This document shows, piece after piece, positions 51,388 to 61,233 of a stretch of 64,000 bases of DNA (positions are counted from its first letter, which is position 1; every line of letters starts with the position of its first letter). Location: positions 509,001 to 573,000 of the forward strand of contig NZ_CP023317.1 in assembly GCF_009497655.1 (NCBI RefSeq), read 5' to 3'. The notes below the pieces were generated by a model. It did no database searches, had not been told where the DNA came from, and worked only from the letters and a program-made list of their open reading frames with translations. Position numbers and translations under genes: made by a program. The stretch is from Priestia megaterium. Its GTDB lineage: Bacteria > Bacillota > Bacilli > Bacillales > Bacillaceae_H.

Positions 51388-52585
51388 GATTGACGCATTA
51401 TGGAAGCAACGATTTCAGCAGTATTTAGTGGATGTAAGAAGATATACAAAATATATCTTAAATGACCATATTAAATTAGTGTTAATTTTTGCGATTGGCG
51501 GTTTAGCCTACTATTATCAACAGTGGTTGAGTACATTAACACCTGCGTTTCCTTCGGCTGTAGTGATTGCGATCCTTATGGGATTGATTTTAACAATGGG
51601 CCAAATTCAAACGTTTTTAAAACGACCTGATTTAGTCTTTTTGCTTCCTTTGGAGACGAAGCTGCAGCCTTATTTCAAAAAATCTTTTTGGTTTACCTTT
51701 ACGATTCAGCTTTATATTTTATTATTTGCAACGGGTGCAGCAGCGCCTCTTCACGTAAAAGTAATGCATGATTCTTACTCAAATATTTTTGTGTTTTTTC
51801 TGCTATTACTCATTCTGAAAGTTGTAAACTTAGGCATGTCTTGGTGGGCCGTATGGTTTGAAGAAAAGTGGGCGAAGTGGACAGATTATATCGTCAGGTT
51901 TTTCTTAAACGCAGTTTTTACTTATTTCTTATTTTCGCATGCATACGTATTTTTTACAGGAATTGTAGCGGTAATTATGATTGCGCTAGCCGTTTATTAT
52001 CGCTCTCTTACAAAAAGGAAGCCGATTAAATGGGAAAAGCTAATTGACTTAGAAGAAAAGCGCATGGGCTATTTTTATCGATTAGCTAATTTATTTACGG
52101 ATGTTCCACAAGTCAAAGAACGAATCAAACGCCGTAGATATTTAGATTGGCTAGTAACACGTATTCCATTTCGTCAAAATGCCACTTACCATTACTTGTA
52201 CACCAGAACATTTTTGCGATCAGGAGATTATTTAAGCTTGCTCGTTCGCTTAACTGTCATTGGCGGATTTTTAATTGTAGCTGCGCCGTTTCAATACGGC
52301 AATATAGTGGTTGTTTTATTTGTTGTATACATGACGGGTTTTCAATTACTCCCGCTTTGGAAGCAGCACAAGCAAATTTTATGGCTTTCTCTTTATCCAG
52401 TCGAAGCTAAAGAACGAAAAAGGGCATTTTTGGACGTATGGAAAAAAGCGCTGTATGTACAAATTCTTGTGCTCGCCATAGTGGTGGCTTTTTCTAATAT
52501 AGTTGCTGCACTGCTTTCCTTGGCAGCAGGTGCTATATTTATTCACTTATTTGTAAATGCATATGTAAATAAAAAATTAACGTAA
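51380..52585 (+). CDS. ecsB: EcsB, membrane subunit of the Ecs ABC exporter
   Basis: 401 residues with six or more transmembrane helices. The segment LKRPDLVFLLPLETKLQPYF near residue 78 is typical of EcsB. A central cytoplasmic basic loop (LTKRKPIKWEKLIDLEEKRM) carries contacts for EcsA. It begins within the end of ecsA, so translation is coupled. Strong terminator follows. Confidence 0.92.
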   Translation: MSKIDALWKQRFQQYLVDVRRYTKYILNDHIKLVLIFAIGGLAYYYQQWLSTLTPAFPSAVVIAILMGLILTMGQIQTFLKRPDLVFLLPLETKLQPYFKKSFWFTFTIQLYILLFATGAAAPLHVKVMHDSYSNIFVFFLLLLILKVVNLGMSWWAVWFEEKWAKWTDYIVRFFLNAVFTYFLFSHAYVFFTGIVAVIMIALAVYYRSLTKRKPIKWEKLIDLEEKRMGYFYRLANLFTDVPQVKERIKRRRYLDWLVTRIPFRQNATYHYLYTRTFLRSGDYLSLLVRLTVIGGFLIVAAPFQYGNIVVVLFVVYMTGFQLLPLWKQHKQILWLSLYPVEAKERKRAFLDVWKKALYVQILVLAIVVAFSNIVAALLSLAAGAIFIHLFVNAYVNKKLT

Positions 52586-52611
52586 AAAAAGCTCCGAATG
52601 GAGCTTTTTTT
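52584..52611. terminator. Bidirectional terminator between ecsB and ecsC
   Basis: AAAAAAAGCTCC, loop GAAT, GGAGCTTTTTTT (52584-52611). Confidence 0.9.
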
Positions 52612-52622
52612 ACGTTTTTAGA

Positions 52623-53351
52623 CTACTTTTGAGACAAAGATAATATCCGAAAGCGATAGACGTTCATCGCTACTTTTGTGAGATGATCAAGAAGCTGATA
52701 ATTCGCATACGCACCTACAACAGCTCCAATTCCCGGCATCAGCTGAAACATTTTCACAACATCAATGTAATCGCGATATTCTTGTTGAAAAGCTTTCCAA
52801 TCAAGCTCAAGAAGTTCCTCTTTCTTTTCCTCCCAGCTTTCTACTACTTCGAGCAGCTTCGTTCTATGGTCGTCGCTGCAAAAGGCAAGATGAAAAATAT
52901 ACAGCATATAAATGCGTTCTTCTTTTTCTTTTACATCAAAACCATACGTCGCGGCAATGTCAAATAAGCACTTCATTTTTATGGAAAGAAGAAGTGGGAA
53001 ATCTGCTGCGCCTAAAAGGAGACCACCTGCACCAGTACCAGCTCCTTCTACAGCAGCTGTTTTTTTGTACTTAGGTATGAGCTCCAAAATTCTTTTCTCT
53101 TTTTCTTCAAACGAAAGACCGCTGACATCTCTTTTTTTAGTCGTGAAATCGGACCCAACAAGCGTGGTTTCAACCATTTTTTTTATACTTTCAGTTATAA
53201 TTCTATGGACTTTAGCAGGGATTTTTTCATTTAGTTTAAGCTGTAAGGATTTTGCGGTACGCTGAAATTTAGAAGGTCGTTTCAACATGCTAAATTTCCA
53301 ATGTTCAGCTTCTCGTAACACTTTTTCTTCATACGTATTCAAAAAAGTCAC
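52623..53351 (-). CDS. ecsC: EcsC-family protein
   Basis: 242 residues. The conserved middle, KKTAAVEGAGTGAGGLLLGA near residue 105 with ADFPLLLSIKMKCLFDIAATYG, defines the EcsC family. One or two hydrophobic stretches suggest membrane association. In B. subtilis ecsC is the third ecs gene on the same strand; here it is convergent to ecsAB, so it is transcribed separately. Function unknown. Confidence 0.88.
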   Translation of the reverse strand: MTFLNTYEEKVLREAEHWKFSMLKRPSKFQRTAKSLQLKLNEKIPAKVHRIITESIKKMVETTLVGSDFTTKKRDVSGLSFEEKEKRILELIPKYKKTAAVEGAGTGAGGLLLGAADFPLLLSIKMKCLFDIAATYGFDVKEKEERIYMLYIFHLAFCSDDHRTKLLEVVESWEEKKEELLELDWKAFQQEYRDYIDVVKMFQLMPGIGAVVGAYANYQLLDHLTKVAMNVYRFRILSLSQK

Positions 53352-53400
53352 CTCTTTTCAGTCGATATAAATACTACGTTTTAAGTGAGAAAAAGTTTCC

Positions 53401-53450
53401 TAAAATAAAACAGCAAGCAATCGTCTGTTTATCTGTACGAATGCTTGCTG
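53401..53450 (-). terminator. Terminator of yhaA
   Basis: CAGCAAGCA (53411-53419) pairs with TGCTTGCTG (53442-53450), an inner TCGT/ACGA adds four pairs, and the minus strand continues TTTTATTTT. Confidence 0.8.
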
Positions 53451-53455
53451 AATGA

Positions 53456-54664
53456 TTAATTCGCTTTTATTGCGTTTTTAGAATGAGCTTGTTCTCTTAA
53501 ATACTCAACAGCAGCCGTACCAAGCGTTTTCGCTGCGATAAGCATTGCTTTTTCGTTAAAATCAAATTTAGGATGATGATGAGGATAAGGAGCATCTACA
53601 CCTTCTGGCTGAGCTCCTGTAAAGAAGAACGTTCCTTTAATATGCTGCAAATAATAAGAGAAATCTTCTCCAGTCATGTGAGGCTCCGTTTCTTCGACTG
53701 TATGAACTTCATCGATTTGAGAAGCAGCAGAAGCAAGAAAGGCCGTTTCTTCCGGGTGGTTTACGACGGAAGGATAGCCGCGCGTATAACTCAGCTCATA
53801 AGAAGCATCAGCCGTTAAGCATGTACCTTGGACAATTCGTTCGATTTCTTTTTCGACATCATTTCGTACATCTTCATTAAATGTTCGTACCGTTCCAATT
53901 AGTCGAGCAGAATCAGCGATAATATTAAATGCATTTTCCGCTACAAAAGAACCTATGCTTACAACCGCTGAATCAATTGGATTTACACGTCTGCTTACAA
54001 TTTGCTGTAAATTAACAACAAGCTGAGAGGCGATGACGATTGAGTCTTTTGTTTTGTGGGGCTGTGCACCGTGTCCGCCTGCTCCTTTGATCGTAATTTC
54101 AAAGCGATCAGCAGCAGCCATAATAGGGCCCGTTCGATATTGAACCACACCAGTGGGAGTTAATGACCATAAATGCGTTCCGAATATCGCGTCTACACCG
54201 TCTAAGCATCCGTCTTCAATCATGGACTTGGCGCCTCCGGGAGCATACTCTTCGGCGTGCTGATGAATGAAGACGATTTTACCGGGGAGAGAATCTCTTA
54301 TTTCAAAAAGCGCTTTAGCAAGGACTAAAAGAGTAGCCGTATGACCATCGTGGCCACATGCATGCATCACGCCCGGAACAGTTGATTGATAGGGTACATC
54401 TTTTTCATCTTGAATAGGAAGGGCATCAAAGTCGGCTCTCAAAGCTACAGTAGGACCAGGTTTTCCTCCTTGAATGCTTGCTACAATGCCGTTTCCTCCT
54501 ACATTTGCTCGGTAAGAAATACCGATCTTGTCATAAAAAGACCGAATGTAGGCAGCAGTTTGAAATTCTTTAAAAGACGGTTCTGGATACTGATGCAGAT
54601 ATCGGCGAATTTGAACCATTTCATCAAATTTTTCTTCAAGTAAAGTATGTAGCTTGGAGTTCAC
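53456..54664 (-). CDS. yhaA: M20D amidohydrolase YhaA
   Basis: 402-residue metal-dependent hydrolase of the N-acyl-amino-acid/indole-acetyl-amino-acid type. Metal-ligand motifs: GVMHACGHDGHTATLL near residue 95 (His, Asp, His), HQHAEEYAPGGAKSMIEDG near residue 133 with the catalytic Glu, and ETEPHMTGEDFSYYLQ near residue 340. PHKTKDSIV marks the dimerisation domain. GTG start at 54664 after AAGGA; an out-of-frame ATG overlaps it. Removes an acyl group from small conjugates. Matches B. subtilis YhaA next to ecsC. Confidence 0.9.
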   Translation of the reverse strand: MNSKLHTLLEEKFDEMVQIRRYLHQYPEPSFKEFQTAAYIRSFYDKIGISYRANVGGNGIVASIQGGKPGPTVALRADFDALPIQDEKDVPYQSTVPGVMHACGHDGHTATLLVLAKALFEIRDSLPGKIVFIHQHAEEYAPGGAKSMIEDGCLDGVDAIFGTHLWSLTPTGVVQYRTGPIMAAADRFEITIKGAGGHGAQPHKTKDSIVIASQLVVNLQQIVSRRVNPIDSAVVSIGSFVAENAFNIIADSARLIGTVRTFNEDVRNDVEKEIERIVQGTCLTADASYELSYTRGYPSVVNHPEETAFLASAASQIDEVHTVEETEPHMTGEDFSYYLQHIKGTFFFTGAQPEGVDAPYPHHHPKFDFNEKAMLIAAKTLGTAAVEYLREQAHSKNAIKAN

Positions 54665-54889
54665 ATAACCATATCCTTTCTGTGTAAGTTGAATAAAGTT
54701 TTGAATTTTTTGACATTTTAATCATTATATCATTATCTATAAAAAAGAAAAGAATGTAAGCGTTGTTATTGAAAAAAAGTAATTGAATCATGAAATATTT
54801 TATATACATAATAGATACATAAGATGAGAAATAGGGACAAAGAATGAGTTTTTTACCAATTTTCTCGTGAGATAATAGGAGGTAACGAT

Positions 54890-55555
54890 ATGGTAGATTC
54901 ACAAACTGTATCTCTGTACAAAAAATTGATGTGGGCGTTTGGGATTGCGGGTCTCGTTTTTTTAGGAGTGTTGTTTGCTGTGTCGACAGATTCTTTTCAA
55001 GGAGACCGCTGGCTTGTTTCAGCTATAGATGACAGCACTATTCTTCAGTCAGCGTCATCTGTTTTTCACGGCCTGTCTTTTTTAGCTTCAAAAGTGATGA
55101 TTATGGTTCTTTTAGCTGTACTTATTGTTTTTTTATTTTTAAAAAAAGACTATATTGGCATGATATCCTCATTTTTACTTATTTTAAGCGGCGATATTAT
55201 TAATAAAGCAGTTAAAGATGCGGTAGAACGAGCCCGTCCTCTTGAAGGCATCGAAGGCTACAGTTTTCCAAGCGGCCATGCAATGATGGGAATTCTTATC
55301 TACGGTCTGATTTTCTTTTTTCTGATCAAGCATATAAACAATCAAAAGGTGGCCAAGTGGTATCAGCGGGCAATTACTTTAATTGTTTTGTTAATCGGCG
55401 TGAGCCGTATTCTGTTAAGAGAACACTTTTTAACAGATGTATTAGCTGGCTACAGCTTAGGGCTTATGTGGCTAATTGTAGGCATTTTCTTCTATACGCT
55501 TGTTTATGCGTATGTAAGGCCGTCAGCGGAAAAAGAGTTTCCAAAAGGTATGTAA
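54890..55555 (+). CDS. PAP2-family lipid phosphatase
   Basis: 221 residues with about six helices and the three phosphatase motifs: KDAVERARP near residue 111, PSGH near residue 125, and SRILLREHFLTD near residue 172 with catalytic His. Homologues dephosphorylate undecaprenyl, phosphatidic acid or phosphatidylglycerol phosphates. AGGAGG precedes the ATG. Membrane-located. Substrate unassigned. Confidence 0.88.
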   Translation: MVDSQTVSLYKKLMWAFGIAGLVFLGVLFAVSTDSFQGDRWLVSAIDDSTILQSASSVFHGLSFLASKVMIMVLLAVLIVFLFLKKDYIGMISSFLLILSGDIINKAVKDAVERARPLEGIEGYSFPSGHAMMGILIYGLIFFFLIKHINNQKVAKWYQRAITLIVLLIGVSRILLREHFLTDVLAGYSLGLMWLIVGIFFYTLVYAYVRPSAEKEFPKGM

Positions 55556-55572
55556 CAAATATATACATATGA

Positions 55573-55600
55573 CCCCCTTCATCAAAAGAAGGGGGCTTTT
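55573..55600 (+). terminator. Terminator of the PAP2 gene
   Basis: CCCCCTTC (55573-55580) pairs with GAAGGGGG (55588-55595), followed by TTTT. Confidence 0.88.
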
Positions 55601-55602
55601 GT

Positions 55603-56991
55603 TTAAACTAGGAACATTGCGACAATCGTTGTAACAACTAATCCAATCGCTACAGGTTTTAAATTGCGTCTAGCGAGTTCAAACGGACTGACTCCACAAA
55701 TCGCAGCAGCTGGAATGAGCGCCCATGGAATCAACGTTCCCCCTCCAACCCAAATCGCAGCAATTTGCCCCAAAGCAGTTAGCGTGGCAGCGCCCGATCC
55801 TAAAGCAGATGCAAATAAATGAGAGACAGAGCCTACGAGTGAAATACCTGAAAAGCCTGAACCGTCTAACCCTGTAATAGCTCCTAGCGCAGTTATCGTC
55901 ACAGTAGCGACCTGTGCAGTTAACGGTACAGTCGAAGCAAGCGCAACGCCTAGGTCATTGACAAGTCCATGTGATCCTTTCGGAAGAAAGTCACCAATGA
56001 TTGTTTTGAATCCAGCATCTCCTAAATAGAAAAAAGCGGCAATCGGAATAACGGGACCGAATACTTTAAACCCAAACTGCAAGCCTTCAATCAAGTAGGA
56101 AGTTGTTTGTTCGAGACCTTTTCCTTTGTGAGCAATAAGCGACACCACTACTAAAATAAATAGAGCTGTACCTCCAACGAGAGCAGTGGCATCTCCTCCC
56201 TGTAAATGAAGGGCGAACATTGCCCATACGTCTATAGCAAAGAAAAGAGGAACTATAATGGCTAAAGCCCGGCGTAATGAAGGAGAAAGAGGTGTGGATT
56301 GGTTAGAAGAGCTGCTTGTTAAAATTGTCGGTTGCGCCTGAATTTTATTGTGCTTCATATCTTGTTTTAGAAAGTAAAAAGCAGAGAGTGTGGTAACGAC
56401 TCCCATCACAATGACAAGAGGGACACTTGCTTGAACAACCTCGTGAACCGGAAGACCTGCTGCGTCAGCGGTTATCTTAGGGGCAGCTTGAATAACAAAG
56501 TCTCCTGAAAGCGCAACGCCGTGGCCGAATAAATTCATCGCTACAGCTACGCCTATAGCTGGAAGCCCTACGCGGATGGCAACTGGTAAAAGCACGGCTC
56601 CAAGTAAAGCAACGGCTGGAGAAGGCCAGAAAAAATAGGAGATGGTCATCATAACTAATCCAATAACCCAATAGGCAAGAGTAGGTGTTTTAATGAGGCG
56701 AGCAAAAGGTGAAATCATCGATTCATTTATTCCTGTAGCCATTAAGACTTTACTCATGGATACAATAATTGAAATAATTAAAATGGTAGGAAGCAGTTCT
56801 GTAATGGCATAAATGAAGCTGGAAAAAACAGCGCTGACGGAGTGGCTTAACGAAGAGGTAGCCGTTAAGGAAAGCAAAAAAATCCCGAGTATACAAAGGA
56901 TACTCGTATCTCGCCGCATAATCATAAAGCCGATAATGAAGGCGATAAAAAGGACATACATCCAATGAAGAGCTCCAAGCTCTATGCCCAT
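55603..56991 (-). CDS. yhfA: Multi-helix permease YhfA
   Basis: 462 residues from the ATG at 56991 (MGIELGALHWMYVLFIAFII), with GGGAGG 7 bp upstream. About 11 hydrophobic helices; GHGVALSGDFVIQAAPKITA near residue 160 and a C-terminal glycine-rich GQIAAIWVGGGTLIPWALIP fit an anion/organic-acid or ion-transporter-like superfamily member. In B. subtilis yhfA is in the same pbpF/hem region. Substrate unknown. Confidence 0.82.
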   Translation of the reverse strand: MGIELGALHWMYVLFIAFIIGFMIMRRDTSILCILGIFLLSLTATSSLSHSVSAVFSSFIYAITELLPTILIISIIVSMSKVLMATGINESMISPFARLIKTPTLAYWVIGLVMMTISYFFWPSPAVALLGAVLLPVAIRVGLPAIGVAVAMNLFGHGVALSGDFVIQAAPKITADAAGLPVHEVVQASVPLVIVMGVVTTLSAFYFLKQDMKHNKIQAQPTILTSSSSNQSTPLSPSLRRALAIIVPLFFAIDVWAMFALHLQGGDATALVGGTALFILVVVSLIAHKGKGLEQTTSYLIEGLQFGFKVFGPVIPIAAFFYLGDAGFKTIIGDFLPKGSHGLVNDLGVALASTVPLTAQVATVTITALGAITGLDGSGFSGISLVGSVSHLFASALGSGAATLTALGQIAAIWVGGGTLIPWALIPAAAICGVSPFELARRNLKPVAIGLVVTTIVAMFLV

Positions 56992-57074
56992 AAAAATTCC
57001 TCCCAATAGGTGATGTAGTATACAATATGACGTTTGTGCCTATTGTGATACTCGCCTACTAGGAGGATGTTTAC

Positions 57075-57581
57075 TTATTTAACTACGTGGTATGAGGTGA
57101 CATAAGAAGGGCGAGAGAAAATCGATGGCTGCTGATCCACGCCTTCTGACGTACCGCGTTTTTTGTGTGCTTCATTATAGGCTTTTGAAGACTGCCAATC
57201 GCTAAATGAACTTTCATCTTTCCATCCTGTAAAGATAATGTATGTGTCATTTTGCAGTGGACGAAGCACACGAATAGCTGAAAAGCCTGCTTCATTTTCA
57301 ATTAAACGAGCGCGTTGGCTAAATCGCTGTTCAAACAAAGGACGGCCTTCATCTGTAACTGAAATATTATTTAGTACAGCAAATCCGCTATCTGCAAGAT
57401 CTCCAGAAGCATCTAATACTTCATAAGCATGTCCTTCTTTAAAAATTGTATCTCCATCTGTTTCGTGGACTAGTGCAAATTGATCGTCATCTTTGTGAAG
57501 CAGTAATAAACGTTCACTCGGATGTTCGTCGATCAACTTTTGAAGGTAAGGGCCTGTTCCGTAAGTAATAAAGATCTTCAT
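57075..57581 (-). CDS. hmoB: Heme-degrading monooxygenase HmoB
   Basis: 168 residues. The C-terminal ABM domain (about 65-150) carries the IsdG-type triad: Asn in FAVLNNISVTDEG near residue 71, Trp in FSDWQSS, and His in AYNEAHKKRG. An N-terminal extension of about 60 residues distinguishes HmoB (YhgC) from HmoA. It cleaves heme to release iron. In B. subtilis it is next to pbpF, as here. A perfect 16-bp palindrome (57618-57633) lies 37 bp upstream; I find no Fur box here, unlike the gene at 6367. Confidence 0.88.
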   Translation of the reverse strand: MKIFITYGTGPYLQKLIDEHPSERLLLLHKDDDQFALVHETDGDTIFKEGHAYEVLDASGDLADSGFAVLNNISVTDEGRPLFEQRFSQRARLIENEAGFSAIRVLRPLQNDTYIIFTGWKDESSFSDWQSSKAYNEAHKKRGTSEGVDQQPSIFSRPSYVTSYHVVK

Positions 57582-57617
57582 GGATTATACTTCCTTTCTA
57601 ATTGGGAATTGCATACA

Positions 57618-57633
57618 ATTTACAATTGTAAAT
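57618..57633. promoter_or_regulatory. Perfect 16-bp palindrome between hmoB and pbpF
   Basis: ATTTACAATTGTAAAT contains TACANNTGTA, the core recognised by BlaI/MecI- and CopY-type repressors. It lies in the hmoB upstream region, 134 bp before pbpF. No such repressor is encoded in the window. Confidence 0.5.
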
Positions 57634-57766
57634 CATACTAAAATTATAAAATTTTACACACAAAAATTCAAAAATTGTGAACTTCTAATGAAGATGGTAA
57701 AGTAAAACATTGATGAAGTTGTTTTCCATATTATCAAAAGTTTAGCGGAAGAAAAGGGGTGGCACG

Positions 57767-59896
57767 ATGTACAAAAAAGGCTTATACGCAATTGCTGCCT
57801 TAGTTGGAATTTTTCTATTAGGATTGATTGGATATATTATCATCTTGTTTCTTGGAAACTATGTAATTGATGAGAAAAAAATCGTCATGGACTCGGCTAC
57901 GAGATTAGTCGATGAAAATGGAGACGAATTAACAAAGCTCTATGTGAAAAATCGGGACTTGGTTTCAATTGACAAGATTCCAAAGCATGTGCAACAAGCA
58001 TTTATTTCAATTGAAGATGTTCGTTTTTATGAACACCACGGAATCGATTTTAAATCTATTGGCCGAGCATTATACCGAGATATATTGGCTGGAGGAAGTG
58101 TTGAAGGAGGAAGTACTTTAACACAGCAGCTGGCTAAAAATGTGTTTTTATCGAATGATAAAACGCTGCTTAGAAAAACAAAAGAAGTAGTGGTGGCTAT
58201 TAACTTGGAGCAGCGTTACAGTAAGCAAAAACTGCTTGAAATGTATTTGAATCAAATATACTTTGGACACGGAGCCTATGGAATCCAAGCTGCATCCAAG
58301 CTTTACTTCAATAAAGATGTCTCCGAATTAACGGTAGAAGAAGGTGCACTTCTCGCTGCACTGCCAAAAGCACCGAATTCCTATTCTCCTATTTTACATC
58401 CAGAAAAAAGTATAGAACGTAGAAATGTTGTGTTAAATGCCATGCAAAAAGCAGGTTATTTATCAGCTGAAAAAAATGTCCGTTTGCAAGGAAGAACGCT
58501 GGGGTTGAACATAAAGGAGCAGGCTAAAAATCCAGCGTATTTAACCTATATCGATATGGTTATCCAAGAAGCAGAGAAGAAATACAGCATTTCGGGCAAT
58601 GAGCTTCTGCGCGGAGGTTATACGGTCAAAGTACCGATGAATATAAAAGTACAAGAAGCCGCCTACGAGCTGATGAAAGAAAATCGTTATTTTCCAGGTA
58701 CAGATAACAGTGCCCAAGGTGCTTTTGTATTAGTCGATAACAAAAGCGGAGGAGTTTTATCTGTTATGGGAGGACGAGATTATGTACAAAAATCGCTCAA
58801 CCGCGTAAATGTCAAAAGACAGCCAGGTTCTACGATGAAACCTATTGCGGTATATGGCCCTGCGTTAGAAGAAGGTCAATTCAAGCCTTATTCGTTGCTG
58901 CAAGACAAGCTTAGAAGCTACGGGGGATACACACCTAAAAACGTAGACGGGCAATATGCTAAAAAGGTAACGATGTACGATGCCCTAAAAGATTCTAAAA
59001 ACGCAGCTGCCGTCTGGACATTGAATCAGCTAGGAGTTGAAACAAGCAAGCAGTATCTCACAAAGCTAGGAATTCCGTTAGAAGATAAAGGGCTTGCGAT
59101 TGCTCTTGGAGGATTAAAAGAAGGAATTACACCGCTTCAATTAGCAGGAGCGTACCGGGCATTTGCTGAAAATGGAGAAAACATCCAACCGTACTTTATT
59201 CAAGAGATAAAAGATCAAGATGGAAAAGTGATTGCAAAAGCTGTTCCCGACACTCACAAAGCATTTTCAAAACAGACGGCTTGGTATGTGACAAAAATGC
59301 TTCAAGGAGTTGTTAAAGAAGGAACGGCAAAAAATGGAGAGTTTAAAGGAGAGTTAGCAGGAAAAACAGGGTCTACTTCGTATACGAATGTTAAAGGAGC
59401 CACAAGAGATGCTTGGTTTGTTGGATATACCCCAGATGTTGTAGGAAGCGTGTGGATGGGATATGATTCTACAAATGACCAGCACTATTTAACAAAGGGA
59501 AGTTCTTATCCAACTCTATTATTTAAAGACATTCTAACAAGAGCTGGTTACGACGAAGCTGCATTTCAAAAGCCAGCAGGCGTTAAAGATCTGCCAAAAC
59601 CAATACGTTTAGAGCAAGTTAAAGACTTAAAACAAGAATTAACATTCCATCCATTTGGTTTGCTAACGGTAAGTTTATCGTGGACACCTTCACCTGATAA
59701 AAGAGCTGTTTATTATGTTTATGAGAAAAAAGGGGATAAAGCCGAATTGATTGGCAAAGTGAAGGGAAAAGGAGCATTTGAAAAAGAGCGTGTGAATCTG
59801 CTCGACAGTCCTACTTATTATGTAGTTCCTTACAATTCCCAAACACAACAAAAAGGAAAAAAATCCAACGAAGTAACACCTGCTCTTTTTCAATAA
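57767..59896 (+). CDS. pbpF: Class A penicillin-binding protein PbpF (PBP 2C)
   Basis: 709-residue bifunctional peptidoglycan synthase. N-terminal transmembrane anchor (about 5-30). Transglycosylase domain: EDVRFYEHHGID near residue 82 with the catalytic Glu, GGSTLTQQLAKN near residue 117. Transpeptidase: SxxK in PGSTMKP near residue 356, SxN as SKN in KDSKNAAAV near residue 407, and KTG in LAGKTGSTSY near residue 533. A C-terminal fibronectin-like tail ends the protein. AAAGGGG upstream. B. subtilis pbpF is forespore-expressed under sigma-G; a CATATTA box at 57727-57733 fits a -10, but the -35 is unclear. Confidence 0.93.
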   Translation: MYKKGLYAIAALVGIFLLGLIGYIIILFLGNYVIDEKKIVMDSATRLVDENGDELTKLYVKNRDLVSIDKIPKHVQQAFISIEDVRFYEHHGIDFKSIGRALYRDILAGGSVEGGSTLTQQLAKNVFLSNDKTLLRKTKEVVVAINLEQRYSKQKLLEMYLNQIYFGHGAYGIQAASKLYFNKDVSELTVEEGALLAALPKAPNSYSPILHPEKSIERRNVVLNAMQKAGYLSAEKNVRLQGRTLGLNIKEQAKNPAYLTYIDMVIQEAEKKYSISGNELLRGGYTVKVPMNIKVQEAAYELMKENRYFPGTDNSAQGAFVLVDNKSGGVLSVMGGRDYVQKSLNRVNVKRQPGSTMKPIAVYGPALEEGQFKPYSLLQDKLRSYGGYTPKNVDGQYAKKVTMYDALKDSKNAAAVWTLNQLGVETSKQYLTKLGIPLEDKGLAIALGGLKEGITPLQLAGAYRAFAENGENIQPYFIQEIKDQDGKVIAKAVPDTHKAFSKQTAWYVTKMLQGVVKEGTAKNGEFKGELAGKTGSTSYTNVKGATRDAWFVGYTPDVVGSVWMGYDSTNDQHYLTKGSSYPTLLFKDILTRAGYDEAAFQKPAGVKDLPKPIRLEQVKDLKQELTFHPFGLLTVSLSWTPSPDKRAVYYVYEKKGDKAELIGKVKGKGAFEKERVNLLDSPTYYVVPYNSQTQQKGKKSNEVTPALFQ

Positions 59897-60092
59897 AAAA
59901 AGGAAGAGTAGGGCGATTTTTTGACATTTTTAGCAGGTGGCTATACAAGTCGTAAAGAAATGGGTATAGTGACAAGTAGAGAATATAACGTGAAACTTTA
60001 ATCAGTAGAGGAACCGGTATGTTCCTTTGCTGATTATTGTCTGTCTAATCGAAGAAAATACGGATGGAAGACAATCGAGAAAGGTGGAAATT

Positions 60093-61136
60093 ATGAGTCA
60101 AGGAACGTTTAACGATACTTTTTTAAAAGCCTGTAGAGGGGAAAAAACGGATCATGTTCCGGTTTGGTATATGCGCCAAGCAGGGCGTTCACAGCCGGAA
60201 TACCGAAAGCTAAAAGAGAAGTACTCTCTATTTGAAATCACTCATCAGCCGGAGCTTGGGGCATACGTAACACGCCTGCCCGTTGAACAGTACGGAGTGG
60301 ATGCAGCTATTTTATATAAAGATATAATGTCACCGCTTCCTTCAATTGGAGTGGATGTTGAAATCAAGTCAGGAATTGGTCCTGTCATTTCTAATCCAAT
60401 TCAATCTTTAAGCGATGTAGAAAAGCTAGGAGAAATTACCCCGGAAGAAGATGTTCCGTATGTATTAGATACGATTAAGCTGTTAACAACAGAACAGTTA
60501 AAAGTACCTCTAATTGGTTTTGCCGGTGCTCCTTTCACAGTAGCAAGCTATATGATTGAAGGAGGACCTTCAAAAAACTATAATAAAACAAAAGCATTTA
60601 TGTACACGGAACCTAAAGCATGGTTTGCGCTAATGGATAAGTTAGCAGATATGACGATTACATATGTAAAAGCGCAAATTGACGCTGGAGCAAAAGCCAT
60701 TCAAATCTTTGATTCATGGGTGGGGGCTTTAAATGTAGCGGATTATCGTTATTTTATAAAGCCTGTTATGGAGCGGATTTTTACCTCTTTGCGCGAAAAA
60801 AATGTACCTCTCATTATGTTTGGAGTAGGAGCAAGTCATTTGGCAAAAGAATGGCATGATCTGCCGCTGGATGTAGTGGGATTAGATTGGAGAACACAGC
60901 TGGATGAAGCACGTGCACTAGGCTTAACAAAAACACTGCAAGGAAACTTAGATCCTGCTATTTTGTTAGCTCCATGGGAAGTTATTGAAGAACGTGTAAC
61001 AGAAATATTAGATAAAGGGATGGCCAGTCCTGGTTACATCTTCAACTTGGGGCACGGCGTCTTTCCACAGGTTCAGCCGGAAACGTTGAAGCGTTTAACA
61101 ACCTTTATTCATGAATATTCTGCAAATAGACAATAA
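60093..61136 (+). CDS. hemE: Uroporphyrinogen decarboxylase HemE
   Basis: Converts uroporphyrinogen III to coproporphyrinogen III. 347 residues from the ATG at 60093 ([20 protein letters not shown]), with AAAGGTGG upstream; a longer frame from 60027 has no ribosome site. Diagnostic [17 protein letters not shown] near residue 21, with the catalytic region [15 protein letters not shown] near residue 72, and [16 protein letters not shown] near residue 135. First gene of hemEHY, followed 97 bp later by hemH. Confidence 0.94.
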   Translation: MSQGTFNDTFLKACRGEKTDHVPVWYMRQAGRSQPEYRKLKEKYSLFEITHQPELGAYVTRLPVEQYGVDAAILYKDIMSPLPSIGVDVEIKSGIGPVISNPIQSLSDVEKLGEITPEEDVPYVLDTIKLLTTEQLKVPLIGFAGAPFTVASYMIEGGPSKNYNKTKAFMYTEPKAWFALMDKLADMTITYVKAQIDAGAKAIQIFDSWVGALNVADYRYFIKPVMERIFTSLREKNVPLIMFGVGASHLAKEWHDLPLDVVGLDWRTQLDEARALGLTKTLQGNLDPAILLAPWEVIEERVTEILDKGMASPGYIFNLGHGVFPQVQPETLKRLTTFIHEYSANRQ

Positions 61137-61233
61137 ATTGTCAAATAATTTGGAGCGCTAAACTTTGAATTTTTCTTTTTATTCATGGCAAAATGAAGAC
61201 AAGTATTGAATCTAACAAAGAGGTGTCGAACAC

